The notes: generated by a model from the sequence alone, not told the origin. DNA of 64,000 bases from Veillonella agrestimuris (GCF_943193065.1 NZ_CALPCS010000009.1:29564-93563); one strand, 5' to 3'. Counted from the first letter of the stretch, positions 35,068 to 44,677 are shown. A program made the numbers and translations.

Positions 35068-36036
35068 ATGAAACTAAATACAAAATATGTTAGTTTACTT
35101 CTATTGTTAATAGCTGCCCTTATCACTATGTATAGTGCATATGGATTTGTGACGAATCGGCAAGATAGTGATGGTCTTTCCATTGGTGTCGTACGTCTCG
35201 ACGATCTTTTAGAATTTAACGATTCCTACGAAGATTATAAAATTGCGAAGTTCGAATTAGAGCAAATGGAAAACCAGTACTCTTTAGAACAAACGGCGCT
35301 AAACCAGAAAGCACAATTACAAGAAGAGCAGTTAAAAGAGGTTGCTTTACATGATACTTTGACGGATGCTTTAAATGTAGAATTACAAGCGCGTATTGGT
35401 ATTAAGGAAAATGAATTAAATCAAGAACTTAACGCGAAGCGACAAGAATTGAGTGAGACATATTTAGCTCAATTAAAAGTCGCACAAAAGGGCTATGATT
35501 TAGAAATTGTAAATTTGCAACTCGATTTATATGCTCTTGATGGTCGTATTTACATCAGCGAAGAGCAAAAGGCCGCTGCTGATGCGGAACGAAATCAAAA
35601 AGAAGCTCGTTTAAAAGAGCTATTGGAAAAACGCAAACCTTCCGATGTAGATATCGAAGCTATCCAGCAGAAGATTCAAGCTGAATTAGAACCGTTGCGA
35701 ACTAAAGGTGAACAGGAGCTTATAGCTTACGCAGAATCAGTACAGGCGGAGTTGGCTAAAAAACGAGATGAAATGTTGCAAAATCAAGTGAAAGAAATTA
35801 TTAGTAAGAATAATCTGCCAGTCGCTCAAGAGTGGAATGAAAGTTGGGCCAAACGATTGGCTGATAAAGAAGCAGAAGTGGCAGCTCTTCACGATGCTAT
35901 TTTAGAAGATGTTCGCATGCGGGCAGCTATCATTGCAGAAGAAAAACAATTAGAGCTTGTATTAATCGATGCAGGTGGTAATATCAAGGGCCTTGATATT
36001 ACAGATGCTATTAAAGCATCCTATCGTGTACAGTAA
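35068..36036 (+). CDS. Long coiled-coil OmpH-like envelope protein 2
   Basis: A 322-residue protein with an N-terminal membrane segment (about 9-27), then an OmpH-like strand (SIGVVRLDDLLEF). Two blocks of long, Gln/Glu/Lys-rich coiled coil follow, interrupted near the middle, and a closing strand (LELVLIDAGGNIKGLDIT) of the OmpH type ends it. It is about twice the length of Skp, as if the tentacle helices were duplicated or extended. ATG 35068 is preferred to the upstream GTG 35059 because of the aagagtgag signal. It lies between two shorter OmpH-like genes, so a chaperone or scaffold role in the periplasm is likely. Confidence 0.7.
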   Translation: MKLNTKYVSLLLLLIAALITMYSAYGFVTNRQDSDGLSIGVVRLDDLLEFNDSYEDYKIAKFELEQMENQYSLEQTALNQKAQLQEEQLKEVALHDTLTDALNVELQARIGIKENELNQELNAKRQELSETYLAQLKVAQKGYDLEIVNLQLDLYALDGRIYISEEQKAAADAERNQKEARLKELLEKRKPSDVDIEAIQQKIQAELEPLRTKGEQELIAYAESVQAELAKKRDEMLQNQVKEIISKNNLPVAQEWNESWAKRLADKEAEVAALHDAILEDVRMRAAIIAEEKQLELVLIDAGGNIKGLDITDAIKASYRVQ

Positions 36037-36047
36037 GGAGTATATCA

Positions 36048-36533
36048 ATGACTAAACGAATGAAATCTTTAATGCTAGGTGCTACATTAATCGTAGCATT
36101 GCCAATTCTTGGTGGTTGCGGTAGCAATAATATTGGTTATGTGGATTCTATCAAAGTAGCTAATAATACAGAAAAAGGTATCGCTATTACAAAAGAAATC
36201 AATGCAAAAGATAAAGAATTACAAGCAAAAGTAGCGGCTGCTGACGAAGCAACTCGTCCGCAAGTTATTCAAGAAGCTCGTCAAGAGTTTGCGGCTTTCT
36301 CTAATGCAAAAGCATCTGAATATAGACAATATCAAGAACAACAAATCAATGAATTAGTGAAAGATAAAAAGCTTGATGTAGTTATCGAAAAAGGCGCTGT
36401 TATTGGTGGCGGTACAGATGTAACGGAAGATTTGATCAATAAAATGGGTAAAGCTTCCGAAGCTGATATTAAAGCTATGGAGCAAGAAGCACAAGCTGAA
36501 GCATCACAAGAGGCGCAAGCAGGCGCACAATAA
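36048..36533 (+). CDS. OmpH/Skp-like lipoprotein 3
   Basis: A 161-residue protein with a lipoprotein signal: a hydrophobic segment ending PILGGCG, where the cysteine would be lipidated. The mature part starts NNIGYVDSIKV, then helices, then KLDVVIEKGAVIGGGTDVT, the standard OmpH layout. The tail is Ala/Gln/Glu-rich. It starts 11 bases after the preceding gene with taaggag. The three tandem paralogues differ in anchoring and length, suggesting divided labour in outer-membrane protein transit. Confidence 0.82.
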   Translation: MTKRMKSLMLGATLIVALPILGGCGSNNIGYVDSIKVANNTEKGIAITKEINAKDKELQAKVAAADEATRPQVIQEARQEFAAFSNAKASEYRQYQEQQINELVKDKKLDVVIEKGAVIGGGTDVTEDLINKMGKASEADIKAMEQEAQAEASQEAQAGAQ

Positions 36534-36561
36534 TTCCGAAGTGTAACAGGGGGATTTGACA

Positions 36562-37593
36562 GTGGAAAAGACTGTACTAGAACTGGCGAAACTGATTAAT
36601 GGTCGCATTGTAGGTGACGATTCAATCATTGTTACAGAAGCGCGCAGCTTTGATCAAGCGGTACCACAATCTATTACCTTTGCTGTGGGGGACTATGTAG
36701 ACCATATTGGGCAGTGTAAAGCAGGTGTTATCATTTTAGAAGAAGAAGTGCCTGATGCACCGATGACACAGATTATTGTAGATAATGCAAAAGCTGCGTT
36801 TGCTCCTATATTACAATTGTTCTACCCACCAGTAGTGGTACCTCGTGAAATTCATCCAACAGCAATTATCGGTAAAAATGTAACAATAGGAAATAATGTG
36901 GCTATTGGCGCTTATTGTGTAATTAACGATAATGCAGTCATTGGTGATAATGTAACGATTCGTCCATACGTATATATTGGGCATAATACACGTATTGGTA
37001 AAGATTCTGATATTTATGCTGGTGCTATCGTTCATGAAAACTGTATTTTAGGAGAGCGCGTTGTATTGCGTGCTAAAGCAGTTATTGGCGGTGAAGGCTT
37101 TGGCTTTGCTACGGAAAATGGTGTACATACACACATTCCTCAAGTAGGTAATGTTATTCTCGAAGACGACGTAGAAATCGGTTCCTGTACGACTATCGAC
37201 AATGCTACCATGGGATCTACTATTGTACGAAAAGGCACTAAAATCGATAATTTAGTACATTTAGGTCATAATGTAGACATTGGTGAAAACTGTTTCCTTA
37301 TCGCTCAAGTTGGTATTGCTGGTTCTACGAAATGCGGTAATAATGTCATTTTCGCTGGACAAACTGGTTGTACTGGACATATTACAATCGGTAACAATGT
37401 TCAATTTGCTGGTAAAACTGGTATTACTGGGAATGTACCAGATAATGCGATTATGGCTGGTTACCCTATGCGCCATCATAAAGAGTGGCTTAAATTATCG
37501 GCCTATGAAAATCGTTTGCCAGATATGGTGAAAACGGTAAAACAATTGCAAAAAGAAATCGATGCTTTGAAAGCACAGCTAAAGGAGAGCTAA
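36562..37593 (+). CDS. lpxD: UDP-3-O-(3-hydroxyacyl)glucosamine N-acyltransferase
   Basis: The third step of lipid A synthesis. An N-terminal uridine-binding domain (about 1-100) precedes a left-handed beta-helix of hexapeptide repeats (from about 100: IGKNVTIGNNVAIGAYCVI). The catalytic-region pattern LVHLGHNVDIGENCFL contains the active histidine of LpxD. The frame opens at TTG 36556, but the aggggg signal at 36548-36553 spaces better to GTG 36562. It follows the OmpH-like genes, the same skp-lpxD order as in E. coli. Confidence 0.94.
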   Translation: MEKTVLELAKLINGRIVGDDSIIVTEARSFDQAVPQSITFAVGDYVDHIGQCKAGVIILEEEVPDAPMTQIIVDNAKAAFAPILQLFYPPVVVPREIHPTAIIGKNVTIGNNVAIGAYCVINDNAVIGDNVTIRPYVYIGHNTRIGKDSDIYAGAIVHENCILGERVVLRAKAVIGGEGFGFATENGVHTHIPQVGNVILEDDVEIGSCTTIDNATMGSTIVRKGTKIDNLVHLGHNVDIGENCFLIAQVGIAGSTKCGNNVIFAGQTGCTGHITIGNNVQFAGKTGITGNVPDNAIMAGYPMRHHKEWLKLSAYENRLPDMVKTVKQLQKEIDALKAQLKES

Positions 37594-37600
37594 TACATGT

Positions 37601-38503
37601 ATGTATAGGTTTATGAAGTTCTTTAGTGCCTTTGTGTGTATGCTACCGCATAGTGTACAATACGCATTAGGCACATTGTTAGGAGAAATTGCATGGCTTG
37701 CAGTACCGCCAAAACGAAAACATTTGGCAATTGGTCAGATTTTATTTTGCAAAATCACAGATGATCCTAAAGAAGCAAAACGCATTGCAAAAGCGAGTAC
37801 GACCCGATTTGGACGGATGATTATCGACGTTCTACGTTATCCAGAAATTAAAGATGGAAAATATTTAGACATGGTTGAATTTACAAACCGTGAATACTTA
37901 GATGATGCTTTAGAAGATGGAAAAGGGGCTATCTTAGCGGCTATGCACAGTGGCAACTGGGAATTATTAGGTGGTGTTCTCGCATCTGAAGGATATCCTT
38001 TGATTTCTGTAGCTATGAAACAACAAGGGGACGCAGATAAATTTATTAATGAGTATCGCCGTTTAATGCATCAACATGTGACGTATAAGACGGGCGTTCG
38101 AGAAATGGTTAAAGAATTGAAAAATGGAGCCTTCTTAGGTCTGATTATGGACCAAGACCCAGGTGATGACGGTGTATTAGTGCCTTTCTTTGGGTATGAA
38201 ACATTGACCGCTGCAGGCCCTGCCGTATTAGGTCGTATGCAAGAAGTGCCAATCATATTTTGTACTATGCATTACAGTCCTTATTCTGGAAAGCATGAAA
38301 TTGTCGTGCATCCCCCGATGTATGCGGAAAAGACGGATGATAAAAAGCGGGATGTAGCGGTAACAACAACGAAGTTGAGCGAATTTATGGAAGATTATAT
38401 TCGCCGCTATCCAGAAGATTGGTTTTGGCTCCATAACCGTTGGAAATGGACGCGTCGTTATTATGGTGACACTATAGAAACGCCGCCAGATGTATATAAA
38501 TAA
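37601..38503 (+). CDS. LpxL/HtrB-type lipid A late acyltransferase 1
   Basis: A membrane-associated acyltransferase that adds a secondary acyl chain to lipid A. The catalytic HX4(D/E)-type motif is in MHSGNWELLGG. Other conserved parts are IMDQDPGDDGVLVPFFG and the C-terminal YPEDWFWLHNRWKWTRR. An N-terminal hydrophobic segment anchors it. ATG 37601 lies 13 bases after aaaggag; a closer ATG at 37596 runs into a stop after three codons. It follows lpxD by 7 bases and precedes a terminator. Acyl chain preference is unknown. Confidence 0.88.
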   Translation: MYRFMKFFSAFVCMLPHSVQYALGTLLGEIAWLAVPPKRKHLAIGQILFCKITDDPKEAKRIAKASTTRFGRMIIDVLRYPEIKDGKYLDMVEFTNREYLDDALEDGKGAILAAMHSGNWELLGGVLASEGYPLISVAMKQQGDADKFINEYRRLMHQHVTYKTGVREMVKELKNGAFLGLIMDQDPGDDGVLVPFFGYETLTAAGPAVLGRMQEVPIIFCTMHYSPYSGKHEIVVHPPMYAEKTDDKKRDVAVTTTKLSEFMEDYIRRYPEDWFWLHNRWKWTRRYYGDTIETPPDVYK

Positions 38504-38544
38504 ACGAATACGGTAACAATGTATTGTAACTGATTTAGCTTTAT

Positions 38545-38590
38545 AAAAATCGGTATTATTATCAGCGCATGGTAATAATACCGATTTTTT
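38545..38590 (+). terminator. Rho-independent terminator after the lpxD-acyltransferase unit
   Basis: A 19-bp stem (38545-38563 with 38571-38589, one G-U pair), a 7-base loop and a T6 end. Confidence 0.93.
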
Positions 38591-38623
38591 ATGGCTTTCA
38601 TAAAGATAAATATTCTTAAATTC

Positions 38624-38652
38624 TTGTAACAGGTATGCAAATAAGGTATAAT
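38624..38652 (+). promoter_or_regulatory. Predicted sigma-70-type promoter of lpxC
   Basis: TTGTAA at 38624-38629, a 17-base spacer, and TATAAT at 38647-38652, about 45 bases before the lpxC start and just after a terminator. Confidence 0.82.
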
Positions 38653-38701
38653 ACATTATGGTGTATAGTAAACATAAATTTAGATATGAAAGGACTTTCT
38701 T

Positions 38702-39541
38702 ATGAGTAAGCCACAACAAACCATAAAGCAGGCTATTTCATATAAAGGAATTGGACTTCATAGCGGAGAACCAGTGAATATGGTTTTCAAACCGGCACCA
38801 GAGCATACCGGAATTGTATTTGTTCGTACAGATATTGAAGGTACACCTTCTGTGCGAGCACACATTGATAATGTGACGAACACTATGCGGGCGACTACGT
38901 TGGAAGACGGGGAAGCAAAAGTTTTCACCGTAGAACATGTACTAGCTGCATTCAGTGCTATGAATATTGATAATTGCTATATAGAAATGGACTCTCCAGA
39001 ACCTGCAGTAGCAGATGGGAGTAGTGCTGTCTTTGTAGATTTAATTTTACAAGCTGGCATAGAAGAACAATCAGCAAAACGCAATGTATATAAAGTGAAG
39101 AAAAGCCATGCCATTTACGATGGCGATCGTTTTGTAATAATCGTACCTTATGATGGGTATCGAATCACTTTTACATCTGTAAATAGTCATCCTCTCCTAG
39201 GAACACAACAATGTGACGTAGTGATTACAGAAGAGTCGTTCCAAAAGGAAATTGCTGCTGCTCGTACGATTGGATTTGTAAAAGAATTAGAACAATTACA
39301 AGCTATGGGCTTAGCAAAAGGGGGCAATACGGATAATGCGCTTGTTTATGACGATGAAACATGCTTATCTGTACCGCGTTTTGATGATGAATTAGTACGT
39401 CATAAAGCGCTCGATGTGATTGGCGACTTATGTTTACTGGGACCTATCGAAGGTCATATTATTGCGTTGAAATCGAGTCATGAATTAAATTCTAAGTTGG
39501 CTCGTAGTATAATGGAAGAAATAAGGGAGACACAGCAATGA
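38702..39541 (+). CDS. lpxC: UDP-3-O-acyl-N-acetylglucosamine deacetylase
   Basis: The committed step of lipid A synthesis, a zinc hydrolase. Conserved parts are SYKGIGLHSGEPVNM at the start, the zinc-site histidine in TVEHVLAAFSAM, DSPEPAVADGSSAVFV, and the second zinc region RHKALDVIGDLCLLG (H and D ligands). The 279 residues are slightly shorter than E. coli LpxC (305), the difference being at the C-terminus. It overlaps fabZ by 4 bases (ATGA). Confidence 0.95.
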   Translation: MSKPQQTIKQAISYKGIGLHSGEPVNMVFKPAPEHTGIVFVRTDIEGTPSVRAHIDNVTNTMRATTLEDGEAKVFTVEHVLAAFSAMNIDNCYIEMDSPEPAVADGSSAVFVDLILQAGIEEQSAKRNVYKVKKSHAIYDGDRFVIIVPYDGYRITFTSVNSHPLLGTQQCDVVITEESFQKEIAAARTIGFVKELEQLQAMGLAKGGNTDNALVYDDETCLSVPRFDDELVRHKALDVIGDLCLLGPIEGHIIALKSSHELNSKLARSIMEEIRETQQ

Positions 39542-39963
39542 TTCTTAACCATGAAGATATTTTAGAAATTCTACCTCATCGTTATCCAATGCTTTTAGTA
39601 GATCGTATTATTGAATTAGATCCATTAAAACGTGCTGTGGGCATTAAAAATGCTACGTTCAATGAGTTATTCTTCCAAGGTCACTTCCCTGGAAACCCAG
39701 TAATGCCTGGTGTATTGCTCACAGAAGCAATTGCACAAGTAGGAGGCATTGCCTTGTTATATCCAGAAGAAAACCGCGGTTTAACACCGATGTTTACGGG
39801 CATCGATAAAGTACGTTTCCGTCATCCTGTAAAACCTGGTGATGTAGTGCGCATGGAAGTGGAAATTGTAAAGATTAAAGGTCGTATGGGCAAAGTAGAA
39901 GGTCGAGCTTATGTAGGCGATAAACTTTGCGCTAGCGGTGAATACATGTTTGCCCTTATATAG
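39538..39963 (+). CDS. fabZ: 3-hydroxyacyl-[acyl-carrier-protein] dehydratase FabZ
   Basis: Dehydrates 3-hydroxyacyl-ACP, and so competes with LpxA and LpxD for the same substrate pool. Signatures are ILPHRYPMLLVDRI (catalytic His) and GHFPGNPVMPGVLLTEAIAQ (catalytic Glu). The 141-residue length is typical. The ATGA overlap with lpxC ties the expression of the two branches together. Confidence 0.96.
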   Translation: MILNHEDILEILPHRYPMLLVDRIIELDPLKRAVGIKNATFNELFFQGHFPGNPVMPGVLLTEAIAQVGGIALLYPEENRGLTPMFTGIDKVRFRHPVKPGDVVRMEVEIVKIKGRMGKVEGRAYVGDKLCASGEYMFALI

Positions 39964-39984
39964 TAAACTTGAGGAGTGATTATC

Positions 39985-40797
39985 GTGATAGTTGTAGGCA
40001 TGGAAAATGCGGAATCCAACATCCATAGCACGGCCGTAGTACACCCTGATGCTAAATTGGGCAAAGATGTTATCATAGGTCCTGGTGCAGTAATAGGGGA
40101 ACATGTAGAAATCGGCGATGGCACAACGATTGGTGCTAACGTAGTTATCGGTGGTTGGACGACCATTGGGAAGCGCTGCGAAATATACCCAGGCGCATCC
40201 ATAGGTTTGGAGCCGCAAGATTTGAAATTTAAAGGTGAAAAAAGTTATTGTCACATTGGTGATGAAACGGTGATTCGTGAATTCGTTACGATTAGCCGGG
40301 CCACTGGTGAAGGAGAGGAAACTCGTGTAGGCAATAATTGTTTATTACAAGCATGTACGCATGTAGCTCATAATTGTATCGTTGGGAACAATGTCATTAT
40401 GAGTAACTGTGCGGGATTGGCTGGTCATGCTGTCGTAGAAGATCGCGTAGTTATCGGCGGTCTTGCAGGAGTACATCAATTTGTAAAAATTGGTCGCGGT
40501 GCCATGGTTGGTGGTATGGCTAAGGTGGTACAAGATATTCCACCTTATGTGATTGCTGATGGTCAACCGGCTCGCGTCATCGGCTTGAACTCTGTGGGAT
40601 TGTCTCGCGCAGGCATTTCCGAAGAAGTAAGACGAGACTTAAAACAAGCTTTCCGCATTATTTATCGTTCTGGTTTTAGTTTATCTAAAGCCATTGAAGA
40701 AATGGAAATGCAATTGGGATCATCTCCAGAAATTGAAAATTTATTGCGCTTCTTGCGCAATGCAGATCGCGGCATTATGCGTACTCGTAGAGATTAA
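39985..40797 (+). CDS. lpxA: UDP-N-acetylglucosamine acyltransferase
   Basis: The first step of lipid A synthesis, a hexapeptide-repeat left-handed beta-helix. It reads HSTAVVHPDAKLGKDVIIGPG near the start, followed by the LpxA segment SIGLEPQDLKFKGEKSYCHIG. The catalytic His region is ACTHVAHNCIVGNNV and a C-terminal helical domain closes the protein. The frame opens at GTG 39976, but gaggag at 39971-39976 would overlap it; GTG 39985 fits, giving 270 residues. It is the last gene of lpxC-fabZ-lpxA. Confidence 0.94.
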   Translation: MIVVGMENAESNIHSTAVVHPDAKLGKDVIIGPGAVIGEHVEIGDGTTIGANVVIGGWTTIGKRCEIYPGASIGLEPQDLKFKGEKSYCHIGDETVIREFVTISRATGEGEETRVGNNCLLQACTHVAHNCIVGNNVIMSNCAGLAGHAVVEDRVVIGGLAGVHQFVKIGRGAMVGGMAKVVQDIPPYVIADGQPARVIGLNSVGLSRAGISEEVRRDLKQAFRIIYRSGFSLSKAIEEMEMQLGSSPEIENLLRFLRNADRGIMRTRRD

Positions 40798-40801
40798 GTA
40801 T

Positions 40802-40858
40802 AAACACTCTACATTGTGTCACATCCTAGTAGGACCGGCTCAATGTAGAGTGTTTTTA
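40802..40858 (+). terminator. Rho-independent terminator after lpxA
   Basis: A 15-bp perfect stem (40802-40816 with 40841-40855) with a 24-base loop that contains its own small inverted repeat (tcctagtagga). The right arm ends in T5. Confidence 0.9.
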
Positions 40859-40973
40859 TTGTCTAAACATAGAAAAAAACTGCAATTTATAGTAAAATAT
40901 AGTGTATATGAGTATGTCTAAATATAGATAGATATGAGTGTTTAATGCATAATAAATTGATGGAGGTATAGTC

Positions 40974-41810
40974 GTGGCAAAGGTAGGTTTAATTGCAGGT
41001 ATTGGCGTTTTACCTGTTGAGTTCATGCGTGCCGCCCATATATTGGGGCATCAAGTTGTAGTTATTGGCGTTGTACCCGATATAGAACCTGCTTTAAAAG
41101 AGGAAGCAGATGCTTTTTATTCTATTGGTGTAGCCAAATTAGGAAAGATTTTTGATACCTTAAAAAAAGAAGGCGTTACTGAATTGACTATGCTTGGTAA
41201 AGTAACGAAAGAAATCCTTTTTAAAGGATTGTCCTTTCCAGATTTAAAAACATTAGGCGTTTTAAAACGTTTAAGAAATAGAAAAGACGATACGATTATG
41301 CTTGCTATCGTAGATGAATTGGAACGAGAAGGATTTTCTGTAGTAGACCAAACGGTCTATTTAAAACCGTTCATGCCAAAAGTGGGGATTTTATCAAAGC
41401 GAGAACCTACCGAAGAGCAATGGGATGATATTTGTTTTGGTTTTAAATTGGCAAAGCATATGGGCGGCCTCGATATTGGACAAACTGTGGTAGTCAAACA
41501 TAAAGCAGCAATGGCAATCGAAGCTATCGAAGGGACGGATAAATGTATCCTTCGCGGTGGTGAATTAGGACGTGGTGAATCAGTTGTTGTAAAGACGGAG
41601 AAACCAAATCAAGATGTGCGCTTTGATGTGCCAGCCGTAGGGTTAAAAACATTACAATCTATGATTGATAGCGGTTGTAATGTATTAGCCGTAGAAGCAG
41701 AAAAGACTATATTTGTACAACAAGAAGAAGTTCTCAATATGGCAAATCGCCATAATATAGTAATTTGTGCAGTAGACCAAGCCTTCGTAGATAGAAGAAA
41801 GGATCAATGA
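40974..41810 (+). CDS. lpxI: UDP-2,3-diacylglucosamine pyrophosphatase, LpxI type
   Basis: Removes UMP from UDP-2,3-diacylglucosamine to give lipid X. The sequence is of the LpxI family (DUF1009), not LpxH: KVGLIAGIGVLPVEFMRAA at the start, TMLGKVTKEILFKG, RKDDTIMLAIVDELEREG, and the C-terminal SGCNVLAVEAEKTIF. GTG 40974 follows ggaggtatagtc. It overlaps lpxB by 4 bases, and the neighbouring lipid A genes support the function. Confidence 0.94.
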   Translation: MAKVGLIAGIGVLPVEFMRAAHILGHQVVVIGVVPDIEPALKEEADAFYSIGVAKLGKIFDTLKKEGVTELTMLGKVTKEILFKGLSFPDLKTLGVLKRLRNRKDDTIMLAIVDELEREGFSVVDQTVYLKPFMPKVGILSKREPTEEQWDDICFGFKLAKHMGGLDIGQTVVVKHKAAMAIEAIEGTDKCILRGGELGRGESVVVKTEKPNQDVRFDVPAVGLKTLQSMIDSGCNVLAVEAEKTIFVQQEEVLNMANRHNIVICAVDQAFVDRRKDQ

Positions 41811-42952
41811 TGAAAATAATGTTTTCCGCTGGAGAAGCATCCGGCGATACACATGGGGCTAGCGTAGCAAAAGCTCTAAAAGAACTTGATCCTACTGTTG
41901 ATATGTTGGGGATGGGCGGAACGTTGATGGAAGAAGCGGGTGTTCGCATCGTCTATGACATCAAGAACCTAGGCGTCATCGGCTTAGTAGAGATTATTAA
42001 ATCTCTGCCTAAATTCTTTAAATTACGGTCTTATTTAAAAGATATTATGCTTAAAGAAAAGCCTGATGTCTTAGTTTGTATCGACTATCCAGGGTTTAAT
42101 ATGAAACTCGCTGCCGTTGCTCATGAGTTAGGTATTCCCGTGTTGTACTATATTGCGCCAACCATTTGGGCCTGGCATAGTAGCCGTGGAAAGACCATAA
42201 AAAAATATGTTACGAAAGTAGCATCTATATTTCCTTTTGAAGCGGAAGCATATCGCAAGTATCATTGCGATGTCGATTTTGTAGGTCATCCGCTGCTCGA
42301 TATTGTACAGCCTACGATGTCTATAGAAGACGCGATGACGTACTTCAAGGCGCGTCCAGAAGCAAAACGAGTATTGTTAATGCCTGGTAGTCGGAAGCAA
42401 GAGATCCTATCATTGCTTGATGTAATGCTCGAAAGTGGAGAACAATTGTTGCACTCTCACGAAGATGTACAGTTTTTCTTGCCTCGTGCTCATACGATTG
42501 ACCGTAGTGAGTTAGAAGCTTTTATAGAAGAACGGAATGTGACTGTTACGATTACAGAGGATCACACTTATGATTTGATGCAAATTTGTGATCTCTGCTT
42601 AGCCGCATCAGGTACGGCTACATTAGAAACGGCATTGATGGAACTACCAACTATTTTGCTTTATAAAGTGTCGCCGATTACGTATGGCATTGCAAAATTA
42701 GTGGTGAATATACCGAATGTAGGCTTACCAAATATTGTAGCCAATAAAGAAGTGATTCCTGAATTGTTACAAGGCGATGTATCAGCAGAAAATATCGTCA
42801 ATGTAGCATTACCATTATTAGATGATTTAAAAGAAAATCAAAACATGCGCGATGAATTGCGCCGTGTTAAAGCTAAACTAGGTGAACCAGGGGCAGTGAA
42901 ACGAGTAGCTCAACTGATTTATGACCTAGGCAAGGAGAGTGTGGATGAATAG
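41807..42952 (+). CDS. lpxB: Lipid A disaccharide synthase
   Basis: A GT19 glycosyltransferase joining lipid X and UDP-2,3-diacylglucosamine. Conserved parts are FSAGEASGDTHGASV, CIDYPGFNMKLA, YYIAPTIWAWHSSRGKTIKK, VGHPLLD and LLMPGSRKQEI. There are two adjacent ATG codons (41807 and 41810); the aaagga signal fits the second slightly better, and either gives about 381 residues. The start overlaps lpxI and the end overlaps msbA. Confidence 0.95.
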   Translation: MMKIMFSAGEASGDTHGASVAKALKELDPTVDMLGMGGTLMEEAGVRIVYDIKNLGVIGLVEIIKSLPKFFKLRSYLKDIMLKEKPDVLVCIDYPGFNMKLAAVAHELGIPVLYYIAPTIWAWHSSRGKTIKKYVTKVASIFPFEAEAYRKYHCDVDFVGHPLLDIVQPTMSIEDAMTYFKARPEAKRVLLMPGSRKQEILSLLDVMLESGEQLLHSHEDVQFFLPRAHTIDRSELEAFIEERNVTVTITEDHTYDLMQICDLCLAASGTATLETALMELPTILLYKVSPITYGIAKLVVNIPNVGLPNIVANKEVIPELLQGDVSAENIVNVALPLLDDLKENQNMRDELRRVKAKLGEPGAVKRVAQLIYDLGKESVDE

Positions 42953-44675
42953 TTACTCACGCCTATTATATTTTGTGAGACCCTATTATAAGCGAATGAT
43001 ATTTGCTGTATTTTGTATGATTGTTGCAGCGGCCGCTTATTTAGTAGTACCATGGTTAATTAAAAATGTAGTAGATCAAGTATTAGAAGAGAAAAACTTA
43101 TTAATGCTAAACCTCATTGTAGGGGCCATCGTATTGATTTTCTTAATTCGCGGCTTTGCTACGTATGGACAGACGTATAATATGTCCTATATTGGACAAC
43201 GGGTTATTATCGATGTGCGAGAAGCTATTTTTAAGCACATACAGCGATTGTCTATGTCTTACTTTGACCGACGTAAGACTGGCGTTATTATGAGTAATCT
43301 TACAAATGACGTAGCAGCTTTACAATCGGCAGTAGTAGATAATCTAATTTCTTTTATTACCGAATCGGTAACGCTTATCGGTTCTTTAGTATCTATGTTC
43401 CTCATCGACTGGAAATTGACGCTCGTAACATTTACCACTGTGCCAGTAGTATTGGTTATTATCAATGTTTTTGGTAAACGGTTGCGTACGGCTGGACACG
43501 ATGTACAAGGTCGCATTGCGGATATTACGGCTTTATTGCAAGAAGTGATTGGCGCTATTCGCGTTGTTAAATCCTTTGCGCGCGAAGGCTTTGAAGTGAA
43601 CCGTTTTGAAGCAGAAAATAAACGCAATTTTGATGCCGTTATTAAAGCGACTAAGTTGACAAGCTTATTAAGTCCTATGGTGGAATTCTCAGCAGCTATT
43701 GCCGTAGCAGTCATCCTTTGGTACGGCGGTTATTCCGTAGTGACTGGAACCATTACAGCGGGCTCTCTAATTGCTTTCTTGATTTATGCTATTAACTTAT
43801 CTAATCCAGTGAAGCGATTGAGCCAAGTGTATGGTAATATTCAAAAAGCGTTGGCTGCAGCAGATCGAGTATTTGAAATTCTCGATACGAAAGCAGATGT
43901 TGTAGAAAAAGAAGACGCTAAAGAATTGCCTAATATTAAAGGCGATGTAGAATTTAAAAATGTAGACTTCTCCTATGATGGCGAAAAATTAGCTCTTCAA
44001 AACTTTAACTTGTCTGTTAAGGCCGGTGAAAGCGTAGCCTTAGTCGGTCCATCAGGGGCTGGGAAGACGACATTAGCAAATTTGTTGCCTCGTTTCTACG
44101 ACGTAACACATGGTTCTATTACCATCGATGGTGTCGACGTACGAGATGTAACATTTAAATCGTTGCGTGATCAAATTGGTTTAGTACCGCAAGAAACAGT
44201 ATTATTTAATGCATCCATTAAAGAAAATATTCTTTACGGTCGATTAGATGCTACTGATGAAGAAGTATACGCAGCAGCTAAAGCAGCAAATGTAATGGAA
44301 TTCATTGAAAAAATGCCAGATGGTCTCGATACGATGGTAGGTGAACGAGGTAGCTCTTTATCAGGTGGTCAACGTCAACGCGTTGCCATTGCTCGTGCTA
44401 TTTTGAAAGACCCGCGTATTCTAATTCTTGATGAAGCTACATCTGCCTTGGATACAGAAAGCGAAAAGCTCGTGCAAGAAGCATTAGATCGCTTAATGGA
44501 AGGCCGTACGGCTTTTGTCATTGCGCATCGATTGAGTACGATACAAAATGCACATCAAATTATCGTGTTACAAAACGGTCAATTAGTGGAGCAAGGTACT
44601 CACGATGAACTATTAGCCTTAGAAGAAGGCGTATACAATCATCTTTACTCCGTTCAATTCTCCAATAAAGGATAA
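42945..44675 (+). CDS. msbA: Lipid A-core flippase, ABC transporter (MsbA type)
   Basis: Flips lipid A-core across the inner membrane. Six membrane segments (about 1-310) precede an ATPase domain with Walker A GPSGAGKTT, signature LSGGQRQRVAIARAI, Walker B ILILDEATSALD and the H-loop IAHRLST. It is a 576-residue half-transporter, as for MsbA. ATG 42945 follows aaggag at 42932-42937; an upstream GTG at 42939 is too close to that signal. It overlaps the end of lpxB and is 2 bases from waaA, which supports the MsbA role over general multidrug export. Confidence 0.92.
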   Translation: MNSYSRLLYFVRPYYKRMIFAVFCMIVAAAAYLVVPWLIKNVVDQVLEEKNLLMLNLIVGAIVLIFLIRGFATYGQTYNMSYIGQRVIIDVREAIFKHIQRLSMSYFDRRKTGVIMSNLTNDVAALQSAVVDNLISFITESVTLIGSLVSMFLIDWKLTLVTFTTVPVVLVIINVFGKRLRTAGHDVQGRIADITALLQEVIGAIRVVKSFAREGFEVNRFEAENKRNFDAVIKATKLTSLLSPMVEFSAAIAVAVILWYGGYSVVTGTITAGSLIAFLIYAINLSNPVKRLSQVYGNIQKALAAADRVFEILDTKADVVEKEDAKELPNIKGDVEFKNVDFSYDGEKLALQNFNLSVKAGESVALVGPSGAGKTTLANLLPRFYDVTHGSITIDGVDVRDVTFKSLRDQIGLVPQETVLFNASIKENILYGRLDATDEEVYAAAKAANVMEFIEKMPDGLDTMVGERGSSLSGGQRQRVAIARAILKDPRILILDEATSALDTESEKLVQEALDRLMEGRTAFVIAHRLSTIQNAHQIIVLQNGQLVEQGTHDELLALEEGVYNHLYSVQFSNKG

Positions 44676-44677
44676 AT

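Noticed and set aside
38228..38719. 163-codon minus-strand frame across the acyltransferase end and lpxC promoter
   Set aside because: It covers a strong terminator and promoter, and its protein shows no family pattern.
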